From NCBI GenBank assembly GCA_030694265.1, contig JAUXYP010000008.1:62001-126000 (forward strand): a stretch of 64,000 nt of DNA, read 5' to 3'. This stretch comes from Sulfuricurvum sp. (GTDB lineage Bacteria; Campylobacterota; Campylobacteria; Campylobacterales; Sulfurimonadaceae). Shown here piece after piece: positions 17,676 through 26,583 of the stretch. Under the pieces are notes generated by a model, which did not search any database, was not told the origin of the DNA, and was given only the letters and a program-made list of their open reading frames with translations. The position numbers and the translations under genes were made by a program. Numbering within the stretch: the stretch's first letter is position 1; each line of letters opens with the position of its first letter.

Positions 17676-18037
17676 CACAAGAAGGTTTTAGCTACGCGTT
17701 TGATTCGAGTGCCTGTGCAGCGTGCGGCGGTAATTGCTGTACGGGTGAGAGCGGTTATATCTTTGTTTCGGTGACGGAAATCGCCGGTATTGCCAAATTA
17801 TTGGAGATGGAGGAGGGTGAGTTTCGCCGTACCTATCTGCGTAAAGAGGGATTTCGGTTTTCGCTCAAAGAAAAAATAGTAAACGGTTCACATGACTGCG
17901 TCTTTTTTGACCGTAAGGCCAATGGGTGCAGTATCTACCAAGCTCGACCGCTTCAGTGTCGGACATTTCCTTTTTGGGATTATTTTCGCCACCGAGTCGA
18001 TGAACTAAAGCAGGAATGCCCGGGAATAATTGGATGA
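17660..18037 (+). CDS. YkgJ-family cysteine-cluster protein
   Basis: A 125-residue protein with eight conserved-type cysteines: ACAACGGNCCTGESG near the N terminus, then DCVFFD, GCSIYQARPLQCRTFPFWD and a final Cys. This is the YkgJ (UPF0153) pattern, proposed to bind zinc or an iron-sulfur cluster; the cellular role is unknown. It overlaps the upstream methyltransferase by 16 bases and shares an ATGA stop-start with the next gene, so the three are a transcriptional unit. Family call is firm and function is open. Confidence 0.88.
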   Translation: MSDYMTQEGFSYAFDSSACAACGGNCCTGESGYIFVSVTEIAGIAKLLEMEEGEFRRTYLRKEGFRFSLKEKIVNGSHDCVFFDRKANGCSIYQARPLQCRTFPFWDYFRHRVDELKQECPGIIG

Positions 18038-19290
18038 ATAAATATTTATTGATTTTAGCAGTGTTTACGCTGATGGCGCACGGGGCTGTTCGGGCTAAAT
18101 TGCCGATTGAAATAACCGATGAGACCTATATTTTGGCAGCAATGGATGCACAAGTGCGTCATAAACACGATTTGGCTTCGAAATATTTTAAGCGTTTATA
18201 TCTAAAAACAGGAAAAAAAGAATATTTATACAGTTCGTTACGTATGTATGAATCGATTAAAGACATTACGTTATTCTCGAATGCAACACAAGAAGCATTG
18301 AGTAAAAATCCTGAGGATAAGATACTGCTGCGCTTCCATCTTATTGCTTTGCTCAAAGAGGGAAAATATGCAGAGGCTTCTCACGAGGCTTTTACTTTGT
18401 CCCGACTAACGAAAGAAAGCTCGGATTATCTTTTAAGTGCAGAAGCATTATTAAAACTTGGTAATTACCAAAGCGGTTACAATGAGCTAAAAAAAGCCTA
18501 TGAGCTTAGCTATGATGAAGAAACGGCTGATCGCATGGCCCTTCTTATGTATGCACAATTGGGCCAGAAAGAAGAAGCGATCCGTTTTTTAAAAGAGCAC
18601 ATCGGTGCCCATGGAAATTCGAAGATTGTAGGCAAACGGCTAGGGAGTTTATATGCGGACAGTGGAGCCTTGGAAGATGCTGCGCAAGTTTATGAGGCTA
18701 CGTATGAACTCACCAATGATCCGTTGATTGCACAAGAAGCAGTGAGAATCTATGTGTATCGGCAAGAGTTTCAAAAATTACGTATTTTGCTTGAAAAATC
18801 AGAGGTGAATGATCCTTTGCTCTTGGAGCTGTATGTACGGGAGAAGGAATTTAAAAAAGCATCGCTACTGGCGCGTAAATTGTATAAACGTGATGCTAAT
18901 CCTCTCTATTTAGCGCAAAGCTCAGTATTTGAATATGAAGCTGCTACAGATCGCAATGACAGTCAATTATTAAAACAAGTTGTAGATGGCCTGAAACAGG
19001 CAAATGAAGAAATAGAAGATCCGATGTATCTCAATTATTTGGGCTATTTAATGATTGATCATGACTTGGGTGTTGATGAGGGGATGAAATATGTGCAAAA
19101 AGCACTTGATAAACATCCTGATTCTGCATTTTATCTTGATTCGCTCGCATGGGGAAAATATAAATTGGGTGAATGTGCGGAGGCATTGCGTTTGATAAAA
19201 CGAGTGGAATCCATGATTGGCACAGATGAACAGGAAGTAAAAGACCATCTCAAAGCAATACAGAAGTGTAAAACGAAGGAAAAAGAATGA
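18034..19290 (+). CDS. Secreted/periplasmic tetratricopeptide-repeat protein
   Basis: A 418-residue protein starting with a signal peptide ([21 protein letters not shown]) and then helical TPR-like repeats throughout; clearest are [32 protein letters not shown] and [26 protein letters not shown] near the C terminus. TPR proteins are scaffolds for protein-protein contacts, here in the periplasm. ATG 18034 overlaps the previous stop (ATGA); an in-frame ATG at 18016 would extend it by six residues but obscure the signal peptide. It overlaps trpC by four bases. No specific function is recognisable. Confidence 0.85.
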   Translation: MNKYLLILAVFTLMAHGAVRAKLPIEITDETYILAAMDAQVRHKHDLASKYFKRLYLKTGKKEYLYSSLRMYESIKDITLFSNATQEALSKNPEDKILLRFHLIALLKEGKYAEASHEAFTLSRLTKESSDYLLSAEALLKLGNYQSGYNELKKAYELSYDEETADRMALLMYAQLGQKEEAIRFLKEHIGAHGNSKIVGKRLGSLYADSGALEDAAQVYEATYELTNDPLIAQEAVRIYVYRQEFQKLRILLEKSEVNDPLLLELYVREKEFKKASLLARKLYKRDANPLYLAQSSVFEYEAATDRNDSQLLKQVVDGLKQANEEIEDPMYLNYLGYLMIDHDLGVDEGMKYVQKALDKHPDSAFYLDSLAWGKYKLGECAEALRLIKRVESMIGTDEQEVKDHLKAIQKCKTKEKE

Positions 19291-20072
19291 TATTAGACGA
19301 CATACTGGAAAAAACCCGAGAAGATGTAAAGATCAGAGAAGCTAAGTTTAGTATGGACTGGCTAGGCCGTTCTTTGGCGTTTAATTCAAGAGCACCACGG
19401 GACGTGTACTCATTTTTAACATCAACGGCAGATGAACCGTTTCGCATTATCGCTGAGGTTAAAAAAGCGAGTCCTTCACGAGGGGTAATCCGTGAGGATT
19501 TTGATCCTGTAGCCATTGCTCAAGCCTATGAGCGCGGGGGGGCAAACGCTATTTCTATTTTGACAGAGCCTCATTTTTTCCAAGGAAATCTTGATTATCT
19601 CGCAGAAATTCGTCGTTATGTGGGTATCCCATTGCTACGAAAAGATTTTATCATTTCTAAGTATCAGCTTCTTGAAGCGTTGGTATATGGTGCCGATTTT
19701 GTCCTTCTTATCGCGGCGGCACTCTCCAAAAGTGAGCTTAAAGAGCTTTTAAATTATACCCGTCATTTGGGGATGGAAGCATTGGTGGAAATACACGATA
19801 AATCAGAGCTGACCAAAGCAATCTATGCAGGTGCCGACATCATTGGAATCAATCACCGTAATTTGCAAACGTTTGAGATGAACATGAACCTCTGTTACGA
19901 TCTGATCCCTCTGATACCCAATGGAAAAATTATTGTGGCCGAAAGCGGTATCTATGAACACGGTCAACTGGCTGATTTAAATAAGGCGGGAGTGGATACT
20001 TTTCTAGTCGGAGAGTCATTGATGCGTCAGGATAATGTTGAAGAGGCACTGCAAAAACTCAAAAATGGGTAA
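19287..20072 (+). CDS. trpC: Indole-3-glycerol phosphate synthase
   Basis: The 261-residue TIM-barrel enzyme closes the ring of carboxyphenylamino-deoxyribulose phosphate in tryptophan synthesis. Diagnostic segments are [10 protein letters not shown] (about residue 57), [12 protein letters not shown] (about 116), [11 protein letters not shown] and VAESGI. It is monofunctional, not fused to TrpF. Its ATG overlaps the TPR gene stop, but no other trp gene is nearby, so it appears detached from a trp operon, which is common in Campylobacterota. Start ATG 19287 follows AAGGAAAAAGA. Confidence 0.97.
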   Translation: MILDDILEKTREDVKIREAKFSMDWLGRSLAFNSRAPRDVYSFLTSTADEPFRIIAEVKKASPSRGVIREDFDPVAIAQAYERGGANAISILTEPHFFQGNLDYLAEIRRYVGIPLLRKDFIISKYQLLEALVYGADFVLLIAAALSKSELKELLNYTRHLGMEALVEIHDKSELTKAIYAGADIIGINHRNLQTFEMNMNLCYDLIPLIPNGKIIVAESGIYEHGQLADLNKAGVDTFLVGESLMRQDNVEEALQKLKNG

Positions 20073-20171
20073 TTGCAACACGGTTGTGACATCTTGGTGA
20101 ATATTTAAGCAATACCTAATACTCATTTAGGATATTATTGATAGATAACATTTAGTTTCCGAAGGGAAAGC

Positions 20172-21536
20172 ATGACAGAACCTATCACACCTGAGTTACA
20201 AAAATTTTACGACATCTTTGATGGCGTTGATCAGAGTAAAGTTTCGGAATTCAAGGATTTTCTAGAAACGAATGCAGTTAATTTTAACCTCTTTAAAGAG
20301 GGTAATTTTATTGAACGTTCCTTCCCTTTTGATATGATCCCCCGTATCATCCCCAAAAAAGAGTTTGATCATTTGCAAGCAGGGATTGTTCAGCGGGTTC
20401 GTGCCCTTAATGCCTTTTTGAACGATATTTATACCGATCAAAAGATTGTAGCCGATGGTATCGTCCCCAAAGAATACATTGATTCAGCTACAGGGTATTT
20501 ACCTAGCTTTCAAGGGATTATTCCACCCAAAGGGATTAGAACCCACATCAGCGGGATTGATTTGGTAAAAGATACGGTGAGCGGCGACTGGGTAATTCTG
20601 GAAGACAACCTTCGTGTACCAAGCGGTGTGAGCTATCCTCTTACCATCCGTCGTGCTTTTCGTCATACGTACCCGGAGTTTTTTGAGCAGATGAATATTT
20701 CTAAAATTCGTCAATACGGTATGCAACTCAAAGATGCCATGGATCATGTCAATACAGGCGGCCTCAATGTTATCTTGACCCCAGGGCGCTACAACTCGGC
20801 ATTTTATGAGCACAGCTATCTGGCTAGAATTACAGGAGCGGTATTGGTTAGCGGTGATGATTTAGTCGTTGAGAATGAAGTCGTTTATTTACGCAGTTAT
20901 AATGGTGAACGCCTACGTGTGGGTGCGATTTACAGACGATTGGATGACGATTTTTTAGATCCCAAAGAGTTCGATGAAGAGAGTCTTATCGGTGTACCTC
21001 GTTTGATGAGTGCGTATCGTGCGGGGAATGTTGCCATAATGAACGGTATAGGAAATGGGGTGGCCGATGACAAAGGTATCTATTATTTTGTCCCTGAAAT
21101 GATCCGTTATTATCTCAAAGAAGAACCGATTCTCGCAAATGCACCGACCTATTTACCGTATTACGAAAAAGATCGTCAGTATGTACTGGAAAATATTGAT
21201 AAACTCGTTATAAAAGATGTCGCGGAAGCGGGAGGATACGGTGTCTTGTTTGGTAATCGTTTAACCCCTGAACAGAGGGAAGAGATCATTGGCAAAATTA
21301 TTGAAAATCCACGTCGTTTTATTGCACAGGAAGTGATTGAATTTTACGACCTGCCATGTATGCTCAATGGAGGCATAGAGCCTCGAAAGGCGGATTTACG
21401 TGCGTATGTGATTTATGGGGAAGAGATTACGGTCAGTATGGGCGGATTAACCCGTTATGCGATGGAAGAGGGCAATTATTTGGTAAACTCTTCTCAAGGG
21501 GGAGGCTTTAAAGATACGTGGGTGGTAGAACTATGA
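20172..21536 (+). CDS. Circularly permuted type 2 ATP-grasp protein
   Basis: The 454-residue protein matches the circularly permuted ATP-grasp family (DUF404/DUF407 type): FPFDMIPRIIPKKEF, then DWVILEDNLRVPSGVSYPL, RRLDDDFLDP and the C-terminal DLRAYVIYGEEITVSMGGLTRYA. ATP-grasp enzymes ligate a carboxylate to an amine or thiol; in this family the predicted reaction is peptide-bond formation with unknown substrates. It is the first gene of a four-gene operon, its TGA overlapping the alpha-E start. Most of its C-terminal domain is present but the protein is slightly shorter than the usual 470-490 residues. No promoter is certain; the 99-base gap upstream holds an imperfect CCTAA/TTAGG repeat. 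Confidence 0.9.
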   Translation: MTEPITPELQKFYDIFDGVDQSKVSEFKDFLETNAVNFNLFKEGNFIERSFPFDMIPRIIPKKEFDHLQAGIVQRVRALNAFLNDIYTDQKIVADGIVPKEYIDSATGYLPSFQGIIPPKGIRTHISGIDLVKDTVSGDWVILEDNLRVPSGVSYPLTIRRAFRHTYPEFFEQMNISKIRQYGMQLKDAMDHVNTGGLNVILTPGRYNSAFYEHSYLARITGAVLVSGDDLVVENEVVYLRSYNGERLRVGAIYRRLDDDFLDPKEFDEESLIGVPRLMSAYRAGNVAIMNGIGNGVADDKGIYYFVPEMIRYYLKEEPILANAPTYLPYYEKDRQYVLENIDKLVIKDVAEAGGYGVLFGNRLTPEQREEIIGKIIENPRRFIAQEVIEFYDLPCMLNGGIEPRKADLRAYVIYGEEITVSMGGLTRYAMEEGNYLVNSSQGGGFKDTWVVEL

Positions 21537-22237
21537 TGGATACAGCAATTACCGTTAATGCAGCACGACGGCTTTATTGGAAAGGGCGTTATTTGCAGCG
21601 TGCTCAGACCATGCTTAAAGAACTGGTGATAGGATACGACAACGTCATTGACCGTGATATTGATTACGGTCGGTACCACTATGCAAAATTAGACATAGAG
21701 ATTGATTATGGGGATGCCCACGATTTCCTGCGTCAGGGCGTTTATGGCAATCATGGGAGTTCCATTGCCTCTATGATTCTGATGGCCAGAGAAAATGCAA
21801 TAGAAACACGTAACCTTTTGGATGAACGAGGATTCGCACGATTGAATTTAATCCATAGCCGTATTTTAAGTGAATGCGGAAAAGTGGTTACGCCTAGCAT
21901 GTTGGAAGATTTTATTGATGATATCTCTTTTATTTTAGGTATTTTTTCTTCAGAGTTAGGACGTACAAAAGCCTATAATTTTGTGCGCTTAGGGCAATAC
22001 GTTGAACGATTTGATCTTATTTTACGACTCTATGATGGATTTGATTATGTAAATTCTGAATTGGATGCGATGAATACCATTGCAAAACGGCTTAATCGTA
22101 ATTATCAATTCAGTAAAATTTTCACATCCGATTTACAGAGAGCACTCGCTATTGTGAACGGGGTTATTGATAGAGTGATCGAAGAAAAGGCGTGCATTTT
22201 GGAATTTTCCGAAAAAGATGTGCAAACGCAAGGGTGA
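21533..22237 (+). CDS. Alpha-E domain protein (DUF403)
   Basis: A 234-residue all-helical protein of the alpha-E family: N-terminal NAARRLYWKGRYLQRAQ, the internal LGIFSSELGRTKAYNFVRLGQYVERFDLILRLYD segment and a C-terminal helix. Alpha-E proteins are almost always encoded beside circularly permuted ATP-grasp proteins, as here, and are thought to work with them in a peptide-synthesis or modification system, though no chemistry has been assigned to this family to my knowledge. The start ATG overlaps the previous stop (ATGATG, either first or second codon). The next gene begins two bases after its TGA. The usual transglutaminase-like partner is not adjacent. Confidence 0.88.
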   Translation: MMDTAITVNAARRLYWKGRYLQRAQTMLKELVIGYDNVIDRDIDYGRYHYAKLDIEIDYGDAHDFLRQGVYGNHGSSIASMILMARENAIETRNLLDERGFARLNLIHSRILSECGKVVTPSMLEDFIDDISFILGIFSSELGRTKAYNFVRLGQYVERFDLILRLYDGFDYVNSELDAMNTIAKRLNRNYQFSKIFTSDLQRALAIVNGVIDRVIEEKACILEFSEKDVQTQG

Positions 22238-22239
22238 GT

Positions 22240-23178
22240 ATGGGTAACATAGAAGAAGTATTGACGATTGAACTTCCAGTAGGGGAAAATTTCCGAATTC
22301 AAAGATGCCGTTACGCCCCTACACAAGGGCAATCGACGAAACGGATCTCCGTAGTCAGCGGTATTCATGGAGACGAGCTTGAGGGTCAGTATGTTTGCTT
22401 TTTATTAGGACAATGGTTGCGAGAGCATCCTGATACGATCAAAGGAACCATTGATATTTATCCGGCAATTAACAGTTTGGGAATCGACAGTATTACCCGT
22501 TCCGTCCCTTTTTATGATGTTGATTTGAATCGAACGTTTCCGGGGAGTAAAAATGATTTTCTTCCAGCACAAATAGCCCATGGGGTCGTTAATCTCATGA
22601 GAGGCAGTGATTTCGCGATCGATATACACTCCAGTAATGTCTTTTTACGTGAGATTCCTCAGGTACGTATTGCAAAATCCCAAGAAGATGTTCTTGTCCC
22701 TTTGGCAAATTTACTGAACATTGATTTTGTCTGGGTACATGATGCGGTGACGGTTTTGGAATCAACTTTTGCCCATGCGATGAATACGATAGGGACTAAA
22801 ACATTGGTAGTTGAAATGGGCGTCGGAATGCGTTTGGGCAAGGCGTATGGTCACCAATTACTGGATGGATTGCTCAACCTTATGGCACACGAGGGAATAT
22901 TGGACATTGAACCGTTAAAAGTACGTTTTCCAATCCAATCCCACGTGGGTGAAGTAGCTTATCTGAATGCTTCGTGTCCAGGATTGTTTGTCCCCGTCAT
23001 TGATCATTGTCAAGTTATCGAAAAAGGTTCGGTTGTCGGTCATATCGTGAGTGCATTGAGTGGTGAAGTCTTGGATGAAGTGATTGCTCCGATAGCAGGA
23101 ATTCTCTTTACGATTAGAGCCTATCCGATTGTGTATGAGGGCTCATTACTTGGACGAATTTTTGGAGAAAAACAATGA
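22240..23178 (+). CDS. M14/AstE-ASPA-family zinc deacylase or carboxypeptidase
   Basis: A 312-residue protein of the succinylglutamate desuccinylase/aspartoacylase family. The zinc site is intact: GIHGDELEG (His43, Glu46), DIHSS (third ligand His), DVDLNRTFPG (substrate-binding Arg), and VVEMGVG (catalytic Glu). A C-terminal barrel-like domain with GEVLDEVIAPIAGILFTI follows. It hydrolyses an amide between an acyl group and an amino acid or peptide; the substrate is unknown. ATG 22240 sits two bases after the alpha-E stop; a longer frame from 22192 overlaps that gene and is unlikely. The next gene is a paralogue overlapping by four bases. Confidence 0.88.
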   Translation: MGNIEEVLTIELPVGENFRIQRCRYAPTQGQSTKRISVVSGIHGDELEGQYVCFLLGQWLREHPDTIKGTIDIYPAINSLGIDSITRSVPFYDVDLNRTFPGSKNDFLPAQIAHGVVNLMRGSDFAIDIHSSNVFLREIPQVRIAKSQEDVLVPLANLLNIDFVWVHDAVTVLESTFAHAMNTIGTKTLVVEMGVGMRLGKAYGHQLLDGLLNLMAHEGILDIEPLKVRFPIQSHVGEVAYLNASCPGLFVPVIDHCQVIEKGSVVGHIVSALSGEVLDEVIAPIAGILFTIRAYPIVYEGSLLGRIFGEKQ

Positions 23179-24137
23179 AGCGATTTGACATAGTGACGCT
23201 TGAATCACCTAATCGGGCACCTTTACGAATCGAAGGTTTTTTATTTGGTTCAGAAAATACCCAAGGGCCTTCAGTTGCCATTGTCGGTGCTATGAGTGGA
23301 GATCATATCAATCAGCTTTATGTAGCATCGCAGTTTGTTGAATATTTGCGTACCAAAGAAGAAGAGGGGATTATTATCGGCCGTATCCTTGTGATTCCTG
23401 CGGTTAATGCGTATGCTCTTAATATGGGTGAAAAAAACTGGCCGCTGGATAAAACGGATCTCAATATGATGTTCCCAGGATACGCCCAAGGTGAAACAAC
23501 ACAGCGCATTGCATCACGCTTGTTTGACACACTCAAAGGGTATGATTATGGGATTATTTTGGAAGGTCGCCGTGATCAGGGGATGTGCCTACCGTATGTG
23601 AAATTGGTTCAAAGCGGTTACGAAGATTTGGAATGTGTGAAAGACTTGGGCTTGGGTTTTATCCATTATCGCCCGCACGACCCTGTTGAAACGGCGATGC
23701 TTCAATATAACTGGCAATTGTGGGAAACGAAAGCATTCTCGATTGTTTTTGGAAAAAATGGGGCAATAGATCAGAGTGTTAGCAACGAGGTACATACGGC
23801 AATTGTACGATTTCTTTCCAAACGTGAAATGTTAAACATTCCTGTTTTTGAGGGACGAAAGAGCAATATAGTAGATCCAAACCGTATCACCTTGGTCAAA
23901 GCATCGCGTGCAGGTATTCTTATCTCAAAAGTAACGTGTGGGACGCATGTCCAAAAGGGAGAAGTTCTTGGTAAAATAATAGATGCCTTGAGCGGTGAAA
24001 GACTTGAAAAAATAATTTCACCCTGCGAGGGAATTGTGACGTGTCAGTATTCCCATCCTCTCATCTTCCAAAACTCTATTGTATTTAGGATTGCATCGGT
24101 AGAGTTGTGCTGCCATCTAGAGACAAAGAAAAAATAA
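23175..24137 (+). CDS. M14-like paralogue lacking zinc ligands (predicted pseudoenzyme)
   Basis: A 320-residue protein aligned with the preceding deacylase end to end, including VAIVGAMSGDHINQ, KTDLNMMFPGY and the C-terminal SGERLEKIISPCEGIV barrel. At the zinc site H-G-D-E has become S41-G-D-H44, the DIHSS ligand His is replaced (IILEGRR), Arg of DLNR is Met, and the catalytic Glu segment VVEMGVG is absent. So catalysis by the usual mechanism is not expected; a regulatory or substrate-binding partner of the upstream enzyme is the simplest inference. Start overlaps the previous stop (ATGA). The family assignment is good and the function is inferred. Confidence 0.8.
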   Translation: MKRFDIVTLESPNRAPLRIEGFLFGSENTQGPSVAIVGAMSGDHINQLYVASQFVEYLRTKEEEGIIIGRILVIPAVNAYALNMGEKNWPLDKTDLNMMFPGYAQGETTQRIASRLFDTLKGYDYGIILEGRRDQGMCLPYVKLVQSGYEDLECVKDLGLGFIHYRPHDPVETAMLQYNWQLWETKAFSIVFGKNGAIDQSVSNEVHTAIVRFLSKREMLNIPVFEGRKSNIVDPNRITLVKASRAGILISKVTCGTHVQKGEVLGKIIDALSGERLEKIISPCEGIVTCQYSHPLIFQNSIVFRIASVELCCHLETKKK

Positions 24138-24143
24138 CGTCTC

Positions 24144-24587
24144 TTAGCTCAAAAGTTTTTTGGCACATTCATTGATACGTTTTCCATCTGCCAATGCCCC
24201 GATACTCTTTGATGCAGCACCCATAATTTTGCCAATATCTTTGATAGACGCAGCGCCTATTTCAGTAATGATAGTGCGCATGGCGGCTTCAAGTTCTTCA
24301 TCGCTTAGCTGTTTTGGAAGATAGGTTTCGAAAATCGCCGCTTCCGCAGCTTCTACGTCATACAAATCCTCTCGTCCTGCTTCTTTGTATTGTGTCATTG
24401 AATCGTTGCGTTGCTTGACTTGCTTTTGGATGATCTTGATGATATCCTCATCGCTTAGCTCTTTACGCTCATCTACTTCGATTTGTTTCATGGCACTGCT
24501 AAGAAGACGTAATGCATCACGTTTGACGACTTCTTTTTCTTTCATAGCAGTTTTGATATCGTTATTTATTTGTTCTTTCAAACTCAT
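24144..24587 (-). CDS. GatB/YqeY-domain protein
   Basis: A 147-residue protein of the YqeY family, related to the C-terminal helical domain of GatB: MSLKEQINNDIKTAMKEKEVVKRDALRLLSSAMKQIEVDER, KQVKQRNDSMTQYKEAGREDL, and a C-terminal IGKIMGAASKSIGALADGKRI. The GatB domain binds tRNA, but the role of stand-alone YqeY is unclear. It converges on the pseudo-M14 gene with six bases between. It has its own probable promoter at 24615-24620. Clear family, unclear function. Confidence 0.93.
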   Translation of the reverse strand: MSLKEQINNDIKTAMKEKEVVKRDALRLLSSAMKQIEVDERKELSDEDIIKIIQKQVKQRNDSMTQYKEAGREDLYDVEAAEAAIFETYLPKQLSDEELEAAMRTIITEIGAASIKDIGKIMGAASKSIGALADGKRINECAKKLLS

Positions 24588-24614
24588 CTGTTTTCCTTGG
24601 AACTATTTTTGCTT

Positions 24615-24620
24615 ATTATA
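24615..24620 (-). promoter_or_regulatory. Predicted -10 box for the yqeY-like gene
   Basis: TATAAT on the minus strand, 28 bases before the start codon, with GGAAAA as ribosome site. The flgH start lies 29 bases away on the other strand, so the two genes diverge from a very short region. Confidence 0.5.
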
Positions 24621-24648
24621 GCTAAATAACCTTCTTGAATGGACGAAT

Positions 24649-25365
24649 ATGGGGACTAAGACCTACCTTTCTATTGTTGCCGTATCGTTACTTATCAATG
24701 GGTGCACGGCCAGACTTACGGAGCCTGATATCACCTTTACTCCGCCTAAATACGTTGAAGAGATGCCGGCACGTGAGGAAGAGAGCAGTTTTGCGGCACG
24801 CGGCAGCTTATTTGGCCAAGGCGACAGCCCGCTGTTTTCGGATCACAAAGCGATGCATGTGAATGATATTGTTACCGTAGTTATCTCAGAGACGGCAACA
24901 AGCTCTAACAAAGCGGTAAAGGCTCTCAGTGAAGCGGATACTTTGGGACTCAATGGCGGCGTGTTTACAAGCGGAGGACAAAACTCGGCAGTTAACTCGG
25001 CAACGGCAAAGCTTAATGGTGTTGCTAATGTTGGGTTCAGTGCGGGTTCAAATTCGAATTATGCGGGTTCAGGCTCAGCGACTAAAAATGCATCCTTTAC
25101 GACTACAGTTTCTGCACGTATTGTGAAAGTGATGGTGAATGGGAACTATTTCATCGTAGGGCGTCGAGAAATCATGGTAGATGATCAAAAGCAAATCATG
25201 CAGTTAAGCGGGGTGATACGCCCTTACGACATCGATCAAAACAATCAGATCAGCTCTGCCAAAATCTCTGATGCCAAAATCATGTATGCCAACGAAGGGG
25301 ATATTGATCGTTCTGTGAATCAGGGATGGGCAAGTAAGATGGTTCAGGCCGTTTGGCCGTTTTAA
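24649..25365 (+). CDS. flgH: Flagellar L-ring protein FlgH
   Basis: A 238-residue outer-membrane lipoprotein: signal peptide and lipobox LLINGCTA (Cys about 20), then the FlgH core ARGSLFGQGDSPLFSDHKAMHVNDIVTVVISE and the C-terminal YFIVGRREIMVDDQKQIMQLSGVIRPYDID. It forms the L ring around the flagellar rod in the outer membrane. A low-complexity Ser/Gly/Asn stretch at about residues 100-150 is slightly repetitive (SNSNYAGSGSA). It stands alone rather than with flgI, and converges on envC with no gap. Start ATG 24649; another possible start a few codons upstream is not seen. Confidence 0.96.
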   Translation: MGTKTYLSIVAVSLLINGCTARLTEPDITFTPPKYVEEMPAREEESSFAARGSLFGQGDSPLFSDHKAMHVNDIVTVVISETATSSNKAVKALSEADTLGLNGGVFTSGGQNSAVNSATAKLNGVANVGFSAGSNSNYAGSGSATKNASFTTTVSARIVKVMVNGNYFIVGRREIMVDDQKQIMQLSGVIRPYDIDQNNQISSAKISDAKIMYANEGDIDRSVNQGWASKMVQAVWPF

Positions 25366-26583
25366 TTACCTAATAACTTGTAGCGGATCAATATGGGCGT
25401 TACGCTGTGTAACCTGAAACATCAATTCTCTCGCCACACGACCGATAATAGAACCCTGCTTTAATCGTTGACCTACGGAAATGGTAGGGGCAATTTTATC
25501 CATATGGGCATAGATGGTGTGCAAGCCATTATCGTGTTCAATGATGACAACATTTTCCAGCATTGCAGTTGATTTGGCAAAGATTACTTTACCGTTGAAA
25601 ATGGCTTTTACTTTGGCATCAGATTCGCTTGGACGCAGTGAAACGGATTCGTTGTAAATTTTGATACCGTATACAGGATCCGTATAGGGACCAAAACGTT
25701 TTGTCACGACATAGCCATCGAGGGGTGCAATCGTACGATCACCACTATAGTTGGCTGTTTTAGACGGCTGATAGGCAGAAATAGCTTCTTTAGCACCCGC
25801 AGGAAGCGGTTTGGAACCAGGTTTTACCGCCATGAGAGGAGGGGGAGCTTTCTGAGGTCTCATAGACTCTTTCTTTATTATATTCAAGCTTGCAAGCGTA
25901 TTTTGAAGGGATTGTTGTTGATTTAGAATACGGCCAAGTGAACGTTTGTATTCTTGTTTTTCTTTTTCGAGCGCAGCGATTGCTTTTTCATTTTGCTGTT
26001 TCGTCGCTAGTACGTTTTGTTTTTGCTGATCGATAATGGCAATCGATTTTTTGAGTACTGTCGTTTGAGAAGAAAGGGCAGAAATTTTGGTAGCATTTTC
26101 ACCAAAAATAAAATTGAGTTCTTTGATCTCTTGATTGATCTGTTTGAGATGAAGCTTCAATGCTTCTTCGGTGATGATGGCATTTGCCTCTTTGGCCCGA
26201 TCGTCGTTAATCAGAAGAGAGATAGAGGTGTTACGGGCAATGGCGAATACGAGTCGCTGTTCAATATCATTTTGGGTTTTAATCAGCTGATTTTGCTGCG
26301 TTTCCAAACCGTGTAAGCTTGATTTATTGGCTTGATACACGGTTTCTTTGGAATTGAGTTCAGTAACGAGCGTATTGATCTTCTGTTGTTGAATACCAAC
26401 GACCTGTTTTTGTTGCAAAATTTTATTGGCAGTGGCTTCAAGCTTGCTATTAAGAGATGAATAGGTTTGTTTGGCTTGATTTAGCTTAGAGGTAGCCGAT
26501 TGTATTCGTTCATCAATTTTAGCACCATAGACGCTTACGCCAAGGAGGGTTGCCAAGATAAGGGAACGGTGAAAAAAGGTCAT
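25366..26583 (-). CDS. envC: EnvC-like murein hydrolase activator (degenerate LytM/M23 domain)
   Basis: A 405-residue protein with a signal peptide, a long coiled coil (about residues 20-225), a proline-rich hinge and a C-terminal LytM fold. The catalytic motifs of active M23 peptidases are lost: no HxxxD at the domain start, and the HxH segment reads ELMFQV, although LHTIYAHM remains. This is the pattern of EnvC/NlpD activators, which switch on cell-wall amidases instead of cleaving murein. It is the third gene after ftsE and ftsX (ATG directly after the FtsX stop), matching its known partnership with FtsEX in the divisome. Confidence 0.9.
   Translation of the reverse strand: MTFFHRSLILATLLGVSVYGAKIDERIQSATSKLNQAKQTYSSLNSKLEATANKILQQKQVVGIQQQKINTLVTELNSKETVYQANKSSLHGLETQQNQLIKTQNDIEQRLVFAIARNTSISLLINDDRAKEANAIITEEALKLHLKQINQEIKELNFIFGENATKISALSSQTTVLKKSIAIIDQQKQNVLATKQQNEKAIAALEKEKQEYKRSLGRILNQQQSLQNTLASLNIIKKESMRPQKAPPPLMAVKPGSKPLPAGAKEAISAYQPSKTANYSGDRTIAPLDGYVVTKRFGPYTDPVYGIKIYNESVSLRPSESDAKVKAIFNGKVIFAKSTAMLENVVIIEHDNGLHTIYAHMDKIAPTISVGQRLKQGSIIGRVARELMFQVTQRNAHIDPLQVIR

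Noticed and set aside
20085-20165. CCTAA-N7-TTAGG repeat before the ATP-grasp gene as a terminator of trpC
   Set aside because: Short arms and no T-run; too weak to call.
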